A stretch of DNA of 64,000 bases from Curtobacterium pusillum. Lineage in GTDB: Bacteria > Actinomycetota > Actinomycetes > Actinomycetales > Microbacteriaceae. Below the pieces are notes generated by a model. The model ran no database searches. It had not been told where the DNA came from and was given only the letters and a program-made list of their open reading frames with translations. The first letter of the stretch is position 1, and every line of letters begins with the position of its first letter. This document shows, piece by piece, positions 34,611 to 43,189 of the stretch. The stretch is from contig NZ_VEIY01000006.1 in assembly GCF_007680845.1 (NCBI RefSeq), positions 124,001-188,000 on the forward strand, in the 5' to 3' direction. The position numbers were made by a program, and so were the translations under genes.

Positions 34611-35747
34611 ATGGCGTTGCGCGTCGGGGTCATCGGTGGAGGTCAGCTGGCACGGATGATGGTGCCCGCAGCGGTCGAGCTCGGCCTCGACATCCGGGTG
34701 CTCGCCGAGGGCCCGGACATGTCGGCGTCGATCGCCGCCACCGCCGAGGGCGACTACCACGACGTCGACACGGTGCTCGCGTTCGCCCGTGACGTCGACG
34801 TCGTCACCTTCGACCACGAGCACGTGCCGCAGGACGTCCTCCGTGCGCTCGTCGACGCCGGCGTCGCGGTCCGCCCCGGCCCGGAGCCGCTCGCCGTCGC
34901 GCAGGACAAGATCACGATGCGCACGCGGCTGACCGAGCTCGGCCTGCCCGTGCCGGACTGGGCCGCGGTCCAGGACCCCGACGAGCTCCAGGACTTCCTC
35001 GACGACCACGGCGGTCGTGCTGTGGTGAAGACGGCCCGGGGCGGCTACGACGGCAAGGGGGTCCGCGTGGTCACCGACCCCGCCGACGTCGCCGACTGGT
35101 TCATCGCCGTCGCCGAGGCCGCGGGCGACCAGGCGCTCCTCGTCGAGGAACTCGTGCCCTTCACCCGGGAACTCGCGCAGTCCGTCGCCCGCCGGCCCTC
35201 CGGCGAGGTCGTCGCCTGGCCGCTGGTCGAGACCGTGCAGCGCGACGGCGTCTGCGCCGAGGTGTTCGCGCCGGCACCGGACAGCGCCGGACGGATCGCC
35301 GACATGGCCGAGGACATCGCGGTCCGCATCGCCACGGAGCTCGGGGTGACGGGCGTGCTCGCGGTGGAGCTGTTCCAGACGGACGACGAGCGCATCCTCA
35401 TCAACGAGCTCGCGATGCGCCCGCACAACACGGGGCACTGGACGATCGACGGCGCGACGACGAGCCAGTTCGAGCAGCACCTCCGCGCGGTCCTCGACCT
35501 GCCGCTCGGTGCCACCGGCGCGCACGCGCCGGCGTCCGTGATGATCAACGTGCTCGGCGGGCCGGCCGACGGCGACCTCGCCGCCCGGTACCCCGGAGCG
35601 CTCGAGGCCTTCCCCGAGGCGAAGTACCACTTCTACGGCAAGGCGCCGCGACCCGGTCGGAAGATCGGGCACGTGACGGTGATCGGGGACGACCTCGACG
35701 ACGTCACCTACCGCGCGCGTGCCGCGGCCGCGCACTTCGACGACTGA
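34611..35747 (+). CDS. purK: N5-carboxyaminoimidazole ribonucleotide synthase
   Basis: This 378-residue ATP-grasp enzyme of purine synthesis makes N5-CAIR from AIR, ATP and bicarbonate. Motifs are VGVIGGGQLARMMV at the N-terminus, VVKTARGGYDGKGVRVV (ATP-grasp loop), LINELAMRPHNTGHWTID and the C-terminal HFYGKAPRPGRKIGHVTV. The ATG has AAGGAA 11 bases upstream. Its partner purE lies 3.4 kb downstream on the same strand instead of adjacent. A perfect 48-bp palindrome follows the gene. Confidence 0.95.
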   Translation: MALRVGVIGGGQLARMMVPAAVELGLDIRVLAEGPDMSASIAATAEGDYHDVDTVLAFARDVDVVTFDHEHVPQDVLRALVDAGVAVRPGPEPLAVAQDKITMRTRLTELGLPVPDWAAVQDPDELQDFLDDHGGRAVVKTARGGYDGKGVRVVTDPADVADWFIAVAEAAGDQALLVEELVPFTRELAQSVARRPSGEVVAWPLVETVQRDGVCAEVFAPAPDSAGRIADMAEDIAVRIATELGVTGVLAVELFQTDDERILINELAMRPHNTGHWTIDGATTSQFEQHLRAVLDLPLGATGAHAPASVMINVLGGPADGDLAARYPGALEAFPEAKYHFYGKAPRPGRKIGHVTVIGDDLDDVTYRARAAAAHFDD

Positions 35748-35773
35748 GGCTGCGGTCCGTCGCGTGAGCGGAT

Positions 35774-35821
35774 GACGGACGGGAGGCGCGTGGCGGGCCC
35801 GCCACGCGCCTCCCGTCCGTC
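35774..35821. terminator. Perfect 48-bp palindrome after purK
   Basis: Two 24-bp arms (35774-35797 and 35798-35821) are exact reverse complements with no spacer; the centre is GGCGGGCCCGCC. As RNA it would fold into a very stable hairpin. It starts 27 bp after the purK stop and is a strong terminator candidate. Confidence 0.85.
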
Positions 35822-35946
35822 CGGGCGCAGTTGTCCGCACAAGTGCCCACGCCCACTCGGGTGGCACCCGCTCTGGCGGCTGGCGGGCGTCGGCGACGCG
35901 TGTTGCCATGGATCGGTCAGGGGTCGATCGTCCAGGGAGTTCCGTC

Positions 35947-37968
35947 ATGCACCGCCGTCCGTCGCGCACCGCGCTCGTGGGTACCCTCGTGCTCGGCGCC
36001 GTCGCCGCACTCGTCGTCGGCACCGCCGAGCCGGTCCTCGCGGCCGAGCCGGCCGAGCCGGCCGTCGCTGCCGCCGCGACGCGCTCGTCGCCGACCACCG
36101 CGTCGGCGATGCGGGCGGCCACCGCCGCTTCGCTCTACGGTGCCGGCCCGTACCGGTCGCCCACGAGCGAGGCCGCGAAGGCCGCGGCGGCGCTCGCCGG
36201 GTCGGACCCGGCCGGTGCCGCGGCAGCGACCACGATCGCGCGGTACCCGGTCGCGACCTGGCTCGGCGACTGGACGCAGGGCACGACCCTCGCGAAGACC
36301 ATCGACGCGGCCGTCGCGGGCGCCGAGCAGTCCGGCACCACCGCGGTGTTCGTCACGTACGCGATCCCGGACCGTGACTGCGGCGGGTACTCCGCCGGCG
36401 GGTTCGACGAGACGACCTACGACGCGTGGGTCGACCAGATCGCGGCACGGCTCGCCGGGCACCCGGCGGCCGTCATCGTCGAGCCGGACTCGCTCGCGAT
36501 GCTCAGCAACACCGCGTGCAGCACCGTCCTCGACCAGCAGCGCTTCCGGATCCTGTCCCGCGAGGTCGCCGCGTTCACGGCCGCCGGCGTCCCGGCCTAC
36601 CTCGACGCCGGGAACTCGAACTGGGTCCAGCCGGCCGTGATCGCGGCGCGTCTCGACAGCGCCGGCGTCCGGCAGGCGCGCGGCTTCTTCACGAACGTCG
36701 CCAACTACTACCCGACCGCCCAGGAGCAGGCGTACGCGCAGAAGGTGTCGGCCGCCACCGGCGGATCGCACTACGTGATCGACACCTCGCGGAACGGGCA
36801 GGGCTGGCGCGGGACCTGGTGCAACGGCCCCGGCGCCGGACTCGGGACGACCCCCCGCGTGGTGTCCGACGGCACCGCGCTCGACGCGCTGCTGTGGGTG
36901 AAGACGCCCGGGGCGAGCGACGGCACGTGCCAGGGCGGCCCGACGGCCGGCACGTGGTTCTCGTCGTTCGCGCAGACGCTCGTCGCGAAGGCGCAGCTCG
37001 GCGTGCCGACGGCGTCGACCGCGCCGCGGGGCGCGATCGAGGTCGCGAGCGGGACGGGCGGCGGGATCCGCCTGCGCGGGTGGGCGTTCGACGAGGACGA
37101 CCCCACCCAGCCCGTGACCGTCCGGGTCAGCGTCGACGGCAAGGTGGTCGCCTCGGTGTCGGCGGGGGCGTCCCGACCGGACGTCGACACCACGTACGGG
37201 GTCGGCGCCACGCACGGCTTCGACGGGACGGTCCCGGTGACCGAGGGCGTGCACAGCGTGTGCGTGACCGCCGTCGACCTGGGCGCAGGGGACGACACCG
37301 GCCTCGGGTGCCGCAGTGTCCGCGCGTACCGGCACGACCCGTACGTCGCCCTCGAGGCCGCGACCGTGGCCACCGCCGGCATCGCGGTCCGGGGCTGGGC
37401 GTTCGACGGCGACGCCGCTGCCTCGGCGTCGAGCGTCGCGGTCCGGGTCGACGGTCGGACCGTCGCCTGGACGACCGCGAACGGGACCCGCACGGACGTC
37501 GGCGCCTCGTGGGGTGCCGGCGCGCAGCACGGCTTCACCGCGACCGTCGCCGGCGGCGCCGGACGGCACACCGTTTGCGTCGTCGCCCGGAACACCGGGG
37601 CCGGCGCCGACCGGCAGTCCACGCCGTGCCGCACCCTGACGGTGCCGGCATCGGCACCGGTCGGCCACCGGGACGCCGTGACCTCGACCACTGCGAAGCG
37701 GGTGTCCGTCCAGGGGTGGACCTTCGACCGGGACGACACGCGGAAGGCCCTGACGGTCCGGGTCACCGTCGACGGTCGGAGCGCCGGGACCCTCCTGGCG
37801 AACCGCACGCGGGCGGACGTCGACCGGGCCCACGGGGGCGGCCCGGCGCACGGGTTCTCCGGGACGGTCGCGGCGGCGAGCGGCAAGCGATCGGTGTGCC
37901 TGACGGCCGTGGGCGTCGGCAGTGGCGGGGACCGGTCGCTGGGCTGCAGCACGGTCGCGGTGCGCTGA
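35947..37968 (+). CDS. Secreted GH6 endoglucanase/cellobiohydrolase with three C-terminal repeats
   Basis: This 673-residue protein has a signal peptide (residues 1 to ~33, ending LAAEP). Next is a GH6 cellulase domain (~50-355) that cleaves beta-1,4-glucan with inversion. GH6 motifs are all present: TYAIPDRDCGGYSAGG with the catalytic Asp near residue 143, VIVEPDSLAML (179-189), YLDAGNSNWVQP, IDTSRNGQGW, and LLWVKTPGASDG. Three repeats of about 100 residues follow (~360-455, ~463-560, ~572-673), each with GWxFDxD, RxDV, HGFxxTV and VCxxAxxxGxGxD. They probably bind carbohydrate or cell wall. ATG 35947 has AGGGAG 7 bases upstream. It stands between purK and purE. Confidence 0.9.
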   Translation: MHRRPSRTALVGTLVLGAVAALVVGTAEPVLAAEPAEPAVAAAATRSSPTTASAMRAATAASLYGAGPYRSPTSEAAKAAAALAGSDPAGAAAATTIARYPVATWLGDWTQGTTLAKTIDAAVAGAEQSGTTAVFVTYAIPDRDCGGYSAGGFDETTYDAWVDQIAARLAGHPAAVIVEPDSLAMLSNTACSTVLDQQRFRILSREVAAFTAAGVPAYLDAGNSNWVQPAVIAARLDSAGVRQARGFFTNVANYYPTAQEQAYAQKVSAATGGSHYVIDTSRNGQGWRGTWCNGPGAGLGTTPRVVSDGTALDALLWVKTPGASDGTCQGGPTAGTWFSSFAQTLVAKAQLGVPTASTAPRGAIEVASGTGGGIRLRGWAFDEDDPTQPVTVRVSVDGKVVASVSAGASRPDVDTTYGVGATHGFDGTVPVTEGVHSVCVTAVDLGAGDDTGLGCRSVRAYRHDPYVALEAATVATAGIAVRGWAFDGDAAASASSVAVRVDGRTVAWTTANGTRTDVGASWGAGAQHGFTATVAGGAGRHTVCVVARNTGAGADRQSTPCRTLTVPASAPVGHRDAVTSTTAKRVSVQGWTFDRDDTRKALTVRVTVDGRSAGTLLANRTRADVDRAHGGGPAHGFSGTVAAASGKRSVCLTAVGVGSGGDRSLGCSTVAVR

Positions 37969-37991
37969 GGCCGTGCACCAGAATGGTCGGC

Positions 37992-39128
37992 ATGCCGCGT
38001 GATCTCGTCCGCCGTGCCGTCCGTCGTCTGCGGCGCACGGTGACCGGCACGCCGGTCGCGACGTCCGCGCCCGGGGCACCCGCGGTCCCGCTGCCCGTCG
38101 TCGGCTACGTCGTCGCCGGCGGTGGGGGAGCGCACCCCGCTTCGGCCCACGTCCGGGTCGTGCGGCGGACCGAGCACCTCGCGGCGTCGGGCGTGGCGAC
38201 GGTGCAGCAGGTCGATCCGGAGTCGTTCGTCGACGGCCGGGACACCACGCCGTACGCCGCCGTCCTCGTGCAGCGGGACATCCTGCCCCGTGCGACGGTC
38301 GACCCGTTCCTCGCCGCGGCCGCCGATCGGGGCGTCCGTGTGGTCGCCGAGGTCGACGACGACTTCTTCACCGCGTCCGGCCGGCAGCGGCTGGCACGCG
38401 CCGAGTACGACCCGGACCGGCTCGCGTCGATCGACGCCCTCGTCCGCGGCGCCGACACCGTGGTCGTCAGCACCGACGAACTCGCCGCGGTCGTGCGGCC
38501 GCTCGCCCGCTCGGTCGCGGTGGTCCGGAACGCCCTCGACCCCGAGCTGTGGACCCCGCGCGCCGACCCGGGCACCGGTGCGGACGACGGTGCGGACGTG
38601 CTCCCGCCGCACGAGTACCGCGTGCTCTACATGGGCACGCTCACGCACGCCTCGGACCTCGAACTCCTCCGGGACGTCTTCACCGACCTCGTCGCCACCG
38701 ACGGCACCCCGATCCGCCTCGAGGTGATCGGCATCACCGACGACACCACCGCCGACTGGTACCGCAGCGTCGAGGTGCCCGACGGCCACTACCCGGCCTT
38801 CGCCCGCTGGCTCGTCGAGCACCGGGACCGCTGGCGCGCGGGGGTCGCACCGCTCCGCGACGAGGAGTTCAACCGCGCGAAGAGCGACCTGAAGGCACTC
38901 GAGTACACCGCCCTCGACCTCCCGGCCGTCGTGTCCGACCGGCCCTCGTACCGAGCGGCGTCAACGTTCGGCGTCGTCGCCGTGCCGGACGACCCCGCCG
39001 CCTGGCGTGCCGCGGTCGCCACCGCGGTGGACCGCGGACACGCCGACCCGGCAGCCGTCGCGTGGGTCGCCGCCGACCGCACCATCGGACGCGACGACGG
39101 AGCCTGGAGGCGCGTCCTCCTCGGCTAG
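37992..39128 (+). CDS. Glycosyltransferase, GT-B type
   Basis: This protein of about 378 residues has a basic N-terminus and a Rossmann-like GT-B organisation. It contains VVGYVVAGGG, a middle ADTVVVSTDELAAVV (N-domain end), VRNALDPELW and RVLYMGTLTHASDLELL (start of the donor-binding half), and FNRAKSDLKALEYTALDLPAVVS where the GT4 E-x7-E motif would be. It resembles glycosyltransferase family 1/4 proteins of surface glycan loci. Start 37992 or 37983 is uncertain. Its stop codon TAG is also the first half of the purE -10-like box. Donor and acceptor are unknown. Confidence 0.7.
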   Translation: MPRDLVRRAVRRLRRTVTGTPVATSAPGAPAVPLPVVGYVVAGGGGAHPASAHVRVVRRTEHLAASGVATVQQVDPESFVDGRDTTPYAAVLVQRDILPRATVDPFLAAAADRGVRVVAEVDDDFFTASGRQRLARAEYDPDRLASIDALVRGADTVVVSTDELAAVVRPLARSVAVVRNALDPELWTPRADPGTGADDGADVLPPHEYRVLYMGTLTHASDLELLRDVFTDLVATDGTPIRLEVIGITDDTTADWYRSVEVPDGHYPAFARWLVEHRDRWRAGVAPLRDEEFNRAKSDLKALEYTALDLPAVVSDRPSYRAASTFGVVAVPDDPAAWRAAVATAVDRGHADPAAVAWVAADRTIGRDDGAWRRVLLG

Positions 39129-39137
39129 GCTCGTCGC
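39126..39137 (+). promoter_or_regulatory. -10-like TAGGCT before purE, overlapping the upstream stop codon
   Basis: TAGGCT (39126-39131) begins with the TAG stop of the upstream glycosyltransferase gene. It is followed by 6 bases and the GTG of purE, so purE has its own likely leaderless promoter. Confidence 0.6.
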
Positions 39138-39650
39138 GTGACCGACACCCCAGCACCAGGGCAGCCGCTCGTCTCGATCATCATGGGGTCCGACTCCGAC
39201 TGGCCCACCATGCGCGCCGCGGCGGACATCCTCACCGAGCTCGGCATCCCGTTCGAGGCCGACGTCGTCTCGGCGCACCGCACGCCCGACAAGATGACCC
39301 GGTTCGCACGCGCCGCCGCCGACCGGGGGATCCGCGTGGTCATCGCCGGCGCCGGTGGGGCCGCGCACCTGCCGGGCATGGTCGCGTCGATGACGACGCT
39401 CCCGGTGATCGGCGTCCCGGTGCAGCTCGCGCGGCTCGACGGCCTCGACTCGCTGCTGTCGATCGTGCAGATGCCGGCCGGCATCCCGGTGGCGACGATG
39501 GCGATCAACGGTGCGGCGAACGCCGGACTCCTCGCGGCGCGGATCATCGGGTCGGCCGACCCGGGCGTGGCCGCTCGTCTGGCCGAGTACGCCGAGGGAC
39601 TCGAACGGCTCGTCGAGGAGAAGGCAGCGCGGCTCCGCGACTCGCTCTGA
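39138..39650 (+). CDS. purE: 5-(carboxyamino)imidazole ribonucleotide mutase
   Basis: This 170-residue enzyme converts N5-CAIR, the PurK product, to CAIR in purine synthesis. Signature segments are [23 protein letters not shown] with the catalytic His, and [14 protein letters not shown]. It is a normal-length class I PurE. The separate leaderless promoter explains how it can be expressed although unrelated genes part it from purK. A GC hairpin lies right after the stop. Confidence 0.95.
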   Translation: MTDTPAPGQPLVSIIMGSDSDWPTMRAAADILTELGIPFEADVVSAHRTPDKMTRFARAAADRGIRVVIAGAGGAAHLPGMVASMTTLPVIGVPVQLARLDGLDSLLSIVQMPAGIPVATMAINGAANAGLLAARIIGSADPGVAARLAEYAEGLERLVEEKAARLRDSL

Positions 39651-39665
39651 CCCGCGCTGCGCGGG
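39651..39665 (+). terminator. Short GC hairpin after purE
   Basis: CCCGCG (39651-39656) and CGCGGG (39660-39665) form a 6-bp stem with a 3-base loop, starting at the base after the stop codon. No U-run follows. Confidence 0.45.
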
Positions 39666-39684
39666 GCTCCCGCTGACGCGGTTG

Positions 39685-39732
39685 TCGGCTGGCTCGGTGG
39701 TCGGCTGGCTCGGTGGTCGGCTGGCTCAGAGG
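39685..39732. repeat. Three 16-bp tandem repeats
   Basis: TCGGCTGGCTCGGTGG occurs at 39685-39700 and 39701-39716, then with two changes at 39717-39732. The third unit contains the stop codon of the minus-strand GT4 gene, so unit number can vary without damage to that protein. Confidence 0.8.
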
Positions 39733-40868
39733 TCGGCGTGCAGCTGCCAGGTCTCGGCCGCGGAGTCCGACCAGTCGTACATCCGCGCCCGGTCCGGACC
39801 GGCGACGGCGAGCTGACCGGCGAGCAGCGGATCGTTCACGACCTGGTACACCGCTTGGGCGAGTCGTTCCGGGTACGAGTCTCGGGGGTCCCGGGCGACG
39901 GTGACACCGGCGTCGGACGCGACCTCGCGCACGGCTTCGTCGTCGGAGTGCACGACCGGGGTCCCGAAGCTCATCGCCTCGATCACGGGGAGACCGAAGC
40001 CCTCCGCCAGGCTCGGGAACACGAACACGGTCGCTCGGTCGTACGCCACCGCGAGGTCGGCGTCGTCCACGCGGCCCAGCACCTTCACCCGGTCACGGGC
40101 GAGACCGGCGCGTTCCGCGGTGCCGTACACGTCGACGTCGCCCCAGCCGTCCGGGCCGGCGATGACCAGCGGGATGTCCGTCGGTGCGTCCGGGTGGGCC
40201 ATCGCCTCGATGAGGAAGCGCAGGCCCTTCCGGGGCTCGAGGGTGCCGACCGCGAGCACGTACCGTTCCGGCAGCCCGAGGCGCTCGGCGCGGACGTCCG
40301 CGTCCACCGGGGTGCGGAGCCGCCCGCTTGGAGCGCCGCCGATCACGCGGAGCCGCTCGTCGAAGCGGTGGATCGCGTTCAGGGCGCTGGCCACGGCGTG
40401 GGTCGGGACCACGACGGCATCGGCGTGCTTCCACGCGCGCTTCACCATCGCACGGTGGAACTGGACGCCCCGCGGCGTCAGGGTCTCGGGGTGCGTCCAC
40501 GGCACGGTGTCGTGCACGGTGACGACGGTCTGCCGGCCGACGTCGCGGAACCGGTCGTGCTTCACCAGGGGTGCCAGGACGCTCGGCGCGTGCACCATGC
40601 CCTGCGCGACGCTGCCCACGAACCCGCCCTGCCAGGCGAGCGAGAGCTCACGGCGGGGCAGCGCCAACCGGTCGAGGTCGGCCAGCCCCGGCAGGAGCGT
40701 GCGGATGTGCGCGAGCTCGTCCTTGCTGACGGCGGAGACGATGCCGGCGACCTCGCAGCCCGCCGGTGCGTTGTCGATGAGGTGCCGCGTCAGCTCTTCG
40801 GCGTAGCGGCCGATCCCGCCCGGGACGGGGGCGACGATCTGGTCCACGACGACGTGGAGTGTGGTCAT
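39726..40868 (-). CDS. GT4 family glycosyltransferase
   Basis: This 380-residue GT-B enzyme has the N-terminal acceptor motif PVPGGIGRYAEELTRHL, a VTVHDTVPWTHPE segment typical of WbaZ/mannosyltransferase-like GT4 proteins, the donor-domain YVLAVGTLEPRKGLRFL and the E-x7-E motif in SLAEGFGLPVIEAMSFGTPV. It is cytoplasmic with no signal peptide. It resembles the GT4 encoded at 58900-60078. The start ATG at 40868 follows a weak ribosome binding site. It probably adds a hexose or deoxyhexose to a lipid-linked glycan; the sugar is unknown. Confidence 0.82.
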   Translation of the reverse strand: MTTLHVVVDQIVAPVPGGIGRYAEELTRHLIDNAPAGCEVAGIVSAVSKDELAHIRTLLPGLADLDRLALPRRELSLAWQGGFVGSVAQGMVHAPSVLAPLVKHDRFRDVGRQTVVTVHDTVPWTHPETLTPRGVQFHRAMVKRAWKHADAVVVPTHAVASALNAIHRFDERLRVIGGAPSGRLRTPVDADVRAERLGLPERYVLAVGTLEPRKGLRFLIEAMAHPDAPTDIPLVIAGPDGWGDVDVYGTAERAGLARDRVKVLGRVDDADLAVAYDRATVFVFPSLAEGFGLPVIEAMSFGTPVVHSDDEAVREVASDAGVTVARDPRDSYPERLAQAVYQVVNDPLLAGQLAVAGPDRARMYDWSDSAAETWQLHADL

Positions 40869-40925
40869 GCGGTGCGCCTCCTCGTGGTGCTGCCGTGCGC
40901 ACTGCGCGGTCGGATGCCGACCATA

Positions 40926-41981
40926 TCAGTCGGTTCGGGGAGGGACCGGGGCGCCCGATCGGAGGGTTGCTGCGGCGGTGACCCGGCGGTGCCGCGCGGC
41001 GAGGACGGCGCCGACACCTGCCAGGACGACGTCCCCGATGGTCATGAACACGCGGCTGATCACCGCGAGCGCGAGGGGGGCCGAGCCGCCGGCGACGCTG
41101 CCGAGGAGCAGCACGAGGATGCCTTCGCGGGGACCGATGCCGGCGGGGGCGATGACGACGACGAAGCCGACGAGCCACGCCACGGCGTACGCGCCCACCG
41201 CGACCGGGAAGAGCGCGGGGGAGTCCGCGCCGAAGGCCCTGAGCACGACGGTCGCCTGCGCGCCGTAGGCCAGCCACATGACGAGCGACCAGACGAGCGA
41301 CATCAGCGTGCCCGACCAGGTGAGCGTGGTGTCCTGCGCCGGACGGCGGAGCACGCGGAACGCGATGGCGATCAGCCGGCCGAGCACGGGCGGGGTCAGG
41401 CAGACGAGCCCGACCACGATGACCGGGATGAGCCACCAGAACGTCGCGAAGCCCGTCGACGACGCGAGCAGGACGGCGACGATGCCGACGATCGCGGCCG
41501 TCACCATGCTGACGAGCATCGAGGCCAGGGCGGCGACGGCGCTCCCGGTGCGCTGGAGCCCGTGCGCGCGACCGAGCTCGGCCTGGGCGGCGATCGACCA
41601 CACCCCGCCGGGGATGTACTTGCCGAGCTGCCCGACGAAGAAGATCGACGCTGCCGCGGCCAGCCGGACCCGGTAGCCGCTGGCCGCCATCATCGCCCGC
41701 CACGAGAGCATGTTGGCGACGAGGGCGACGATCGTGAAGACGACGCCGACGGTCACCGTCGTGACGTCAAGGCTGGCGAAGTCGTGGACGATCTTGTCCC
41801 ACTGCTTCGCGATGCTCCAGACGAGGAACGCGACGGCCACGATCGCCGCCGCCCACTTCACCGTCGTGAGCACGCGGGCGCGCCGACCGGTGGTCGGGAC
41901 GGCGCCCGTCACGGCGTCGGCAGGGGCGTCGAGCGGGTCCGGGGACCCTGCGGCCGACCCCGTAGGCTGTTGTGCGTCCAT
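40926..41981 (-). CDS. Flippase-like / lysylphosphatidylglycerol synthase TM-region family protein (UPF0104)
   Basis: This 351-residue integral membrane protein has about eight spans and a ~35-residue cytoplasmic N-terminus. It has the UPF0104/AglD pattern: a segment LGKYIPGGVWSIAAQ near residue 115 and IAPAGIGPREGILVLLL near residue 290. These proteins are related to the transmembrane part of MprF and are proposed to flip or help transfer polyprenyl-linked sugars. It is divergent from the GT4 gene at 42011, 29 bp away. A TAGAGT hexamer lies 9 bases before its ATG. Confidence 0.8.
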   Translation of the reverse strand: MDAQQPTGSAAGSPDPLDAPADAVTGAVPTTGRRARVLTTVKWAAAIVAVAFLVWSIAKQWDKIVHDFASLDVTTVTVGVVFTIVALVANMLSWRAMMAASGYRVRLAAAASIFFVGQLGKYIPGGVWSIAAQAELGRAHGLQRTGSAVAALASMLVSMVTAAIVGIVAVLLASSTGFATFWWLIPVIVVGLVCLTPPVLGRLIAIAFRVLRRPAQDTTLTWSGTLMSLVWSLVMWLAYGAQATVVLRAFGADSPALFPVAVGAYAVAWLVGFVVVIAPAGIGPREGILVLLLGSVAGGSAPLALAVISRVFMTIGDVVLAGVGAVLAARHRRVTAAATLRSGAPVPPRTD

Positions 41982-42010
41982 CGACCGACAACTCTAAGGG
42001 AGCCCGCTGG

Positions 42011-43189
42011 ATGCGACCCGATCCGGATCTCCGTCCGACCCTCCTCGTCGCCGCGTCGACGTTCCCGGCCGAAGCCGGCGACGGCACGCCCGGGTTCGTG
42101 CTCGACCTCGCGCTGGCACTCTCGGACGAGTACCGCGTCGTCGTGGTCGCTCCGATGACGAAGGGCGCCAGGGCGACGCAGCGGATCGGCGACGTCGAGG
42201 TCCGGCGGTACGGCTACTTCCCGGCGCGTTGGCGTGACCTCGCCGACGGCGCCATCGTGGACAACCTCAAGGCGAAGAAGGCCCGCTGGCTGCAGGTCCC
42301 GTTCTTCTTCGTGTCGATGGCCGCGGCGCTCCGCCGCGAACGACGCCGCTCGCAGCCGGACGTCGCGCTCCTGCACTGGATCATCCCGCAGGGTGCCGTG
42401 GGCCGACTCGTGCTCGGTGACCTGCCGCGGGTCGTGACCACGCTGGGTGGCGACCTGTACGCACTGCGCAACCCGCTCCTCCAGGCCGTCAAGCGGTCCG
42501 TCATCCGCAGCGCCGCGTCGGTGACCTGCATGAGCACCGACATGGCGCGCGAACTCGGCAAGCTCGGTGCACGCGACGAGCAGGTGCACGTCGTGCCGAT
42601 GGGCGTCGACCTCGAGCCGATCACCCGGGCCGTCGACCGCGAGACCCGGGTGCCCGGCCGGGTGCTCTTCGTCGGACGCCTCGTCGAGAAGAAGGGCGCG
42701 ATCGTCCTCCTCGACGCACTCGACCGGATGACCGAGCGACCGGCCGAGGTCGTCGTCGTCGGCGACGGCCCGCTCCGTGCCCAGCTCGAGGCGCGGGCCG
42801 GATCCGCGGTGACGTTCCTCGGGGCGCGTGGGAAGGAGGACCTGGCGTCCGAGTACGCGAAGGCCTCGATCGCGCTCTACCCGTCCGTGCCCGCCGCCAA
42901 CGGTGACCGCGACGGCCTGCCCGTCGCCCTGCTCGAGGCGATGTCCGCCGGTTGCGCGATCGTCGCCTCGGCGGTGCCGGGGATCGTCGACGTCGTCGAG
43001 GACGGCGTGAACGGCCTGCTCGTCGAACCGGGCGATGCCGCCGGTCTCGCCGCGGCCGTCGACCGGCTGCTCGCGGACCCGGTGCTCGCCGAGCGGCTCG
43101 GTCGTGCGGCGGCCGAGACCGCGGCGGCGCACACCGTCGACGCGGTGGGGGACCGCTACCGGGAACTGCTGGCGGCGGCGCGGGCCTGA
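42011..43189 (+). CDS. GT4 family glycosyltransferase
   Basis: This 392-residue GT-B glycosyltransferase has the N-domain pattern STFPAEAGDGTPGFVLDLA and HWIIPQGAVG. The donor-binding half has RVLFVGRLVEKKGAIVLL and the E-x7-E region in DGLPVALLEAMSAGCAIVAS. ATG 42011 is preceded by AAGGGAG at 8 bases. It is cytoplasmic. The 3' end overlaps the convergent DUF2142-like gene by 34 bp. Close relatives act in exopolysaccharide or cell-wall glycan synthesis; specificity is not visible. Confidence 0.83.
   Translation: MRPDPDLRPTLLVAASTFPAEAGDGTPGFVLDLALALSDEYRVVVVAPMTKGARATQRIGDVEVRRYGYFPARWRDLADGAIVDNLKAKKARWLQVPFFFVSMAAALRRERRRSQPDVALLHWIIPQGAVGRLVLGDLPRVVTTLGGDLYALRNPLLQAVKRSVIRSAASVTCMSTDMARELGKLGARDEQVHVVPMGVDLEPITRAVDRETRVPGRVLFVGRLVEKKGAIVLLDALDRMTERPAEVVVVGDGPLRAQLEARAGSAVTFLGARGKEDLASEYAKASIALYPSVPAANGDRDGLPVALLEAMSAGCAIVASAVPGIVDVVEDGVNGLLVEPGDAAGLAAAVDRLLADPVLAERLGRAAAETAAAHTVDAVGDRYRELLAAARA

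Noticed and set aside
39685..39732. CRISPR-like or attachment-site repeats
   Set aside because: The units are contiguous without spacers, and no integrase or tRNA gene is near.
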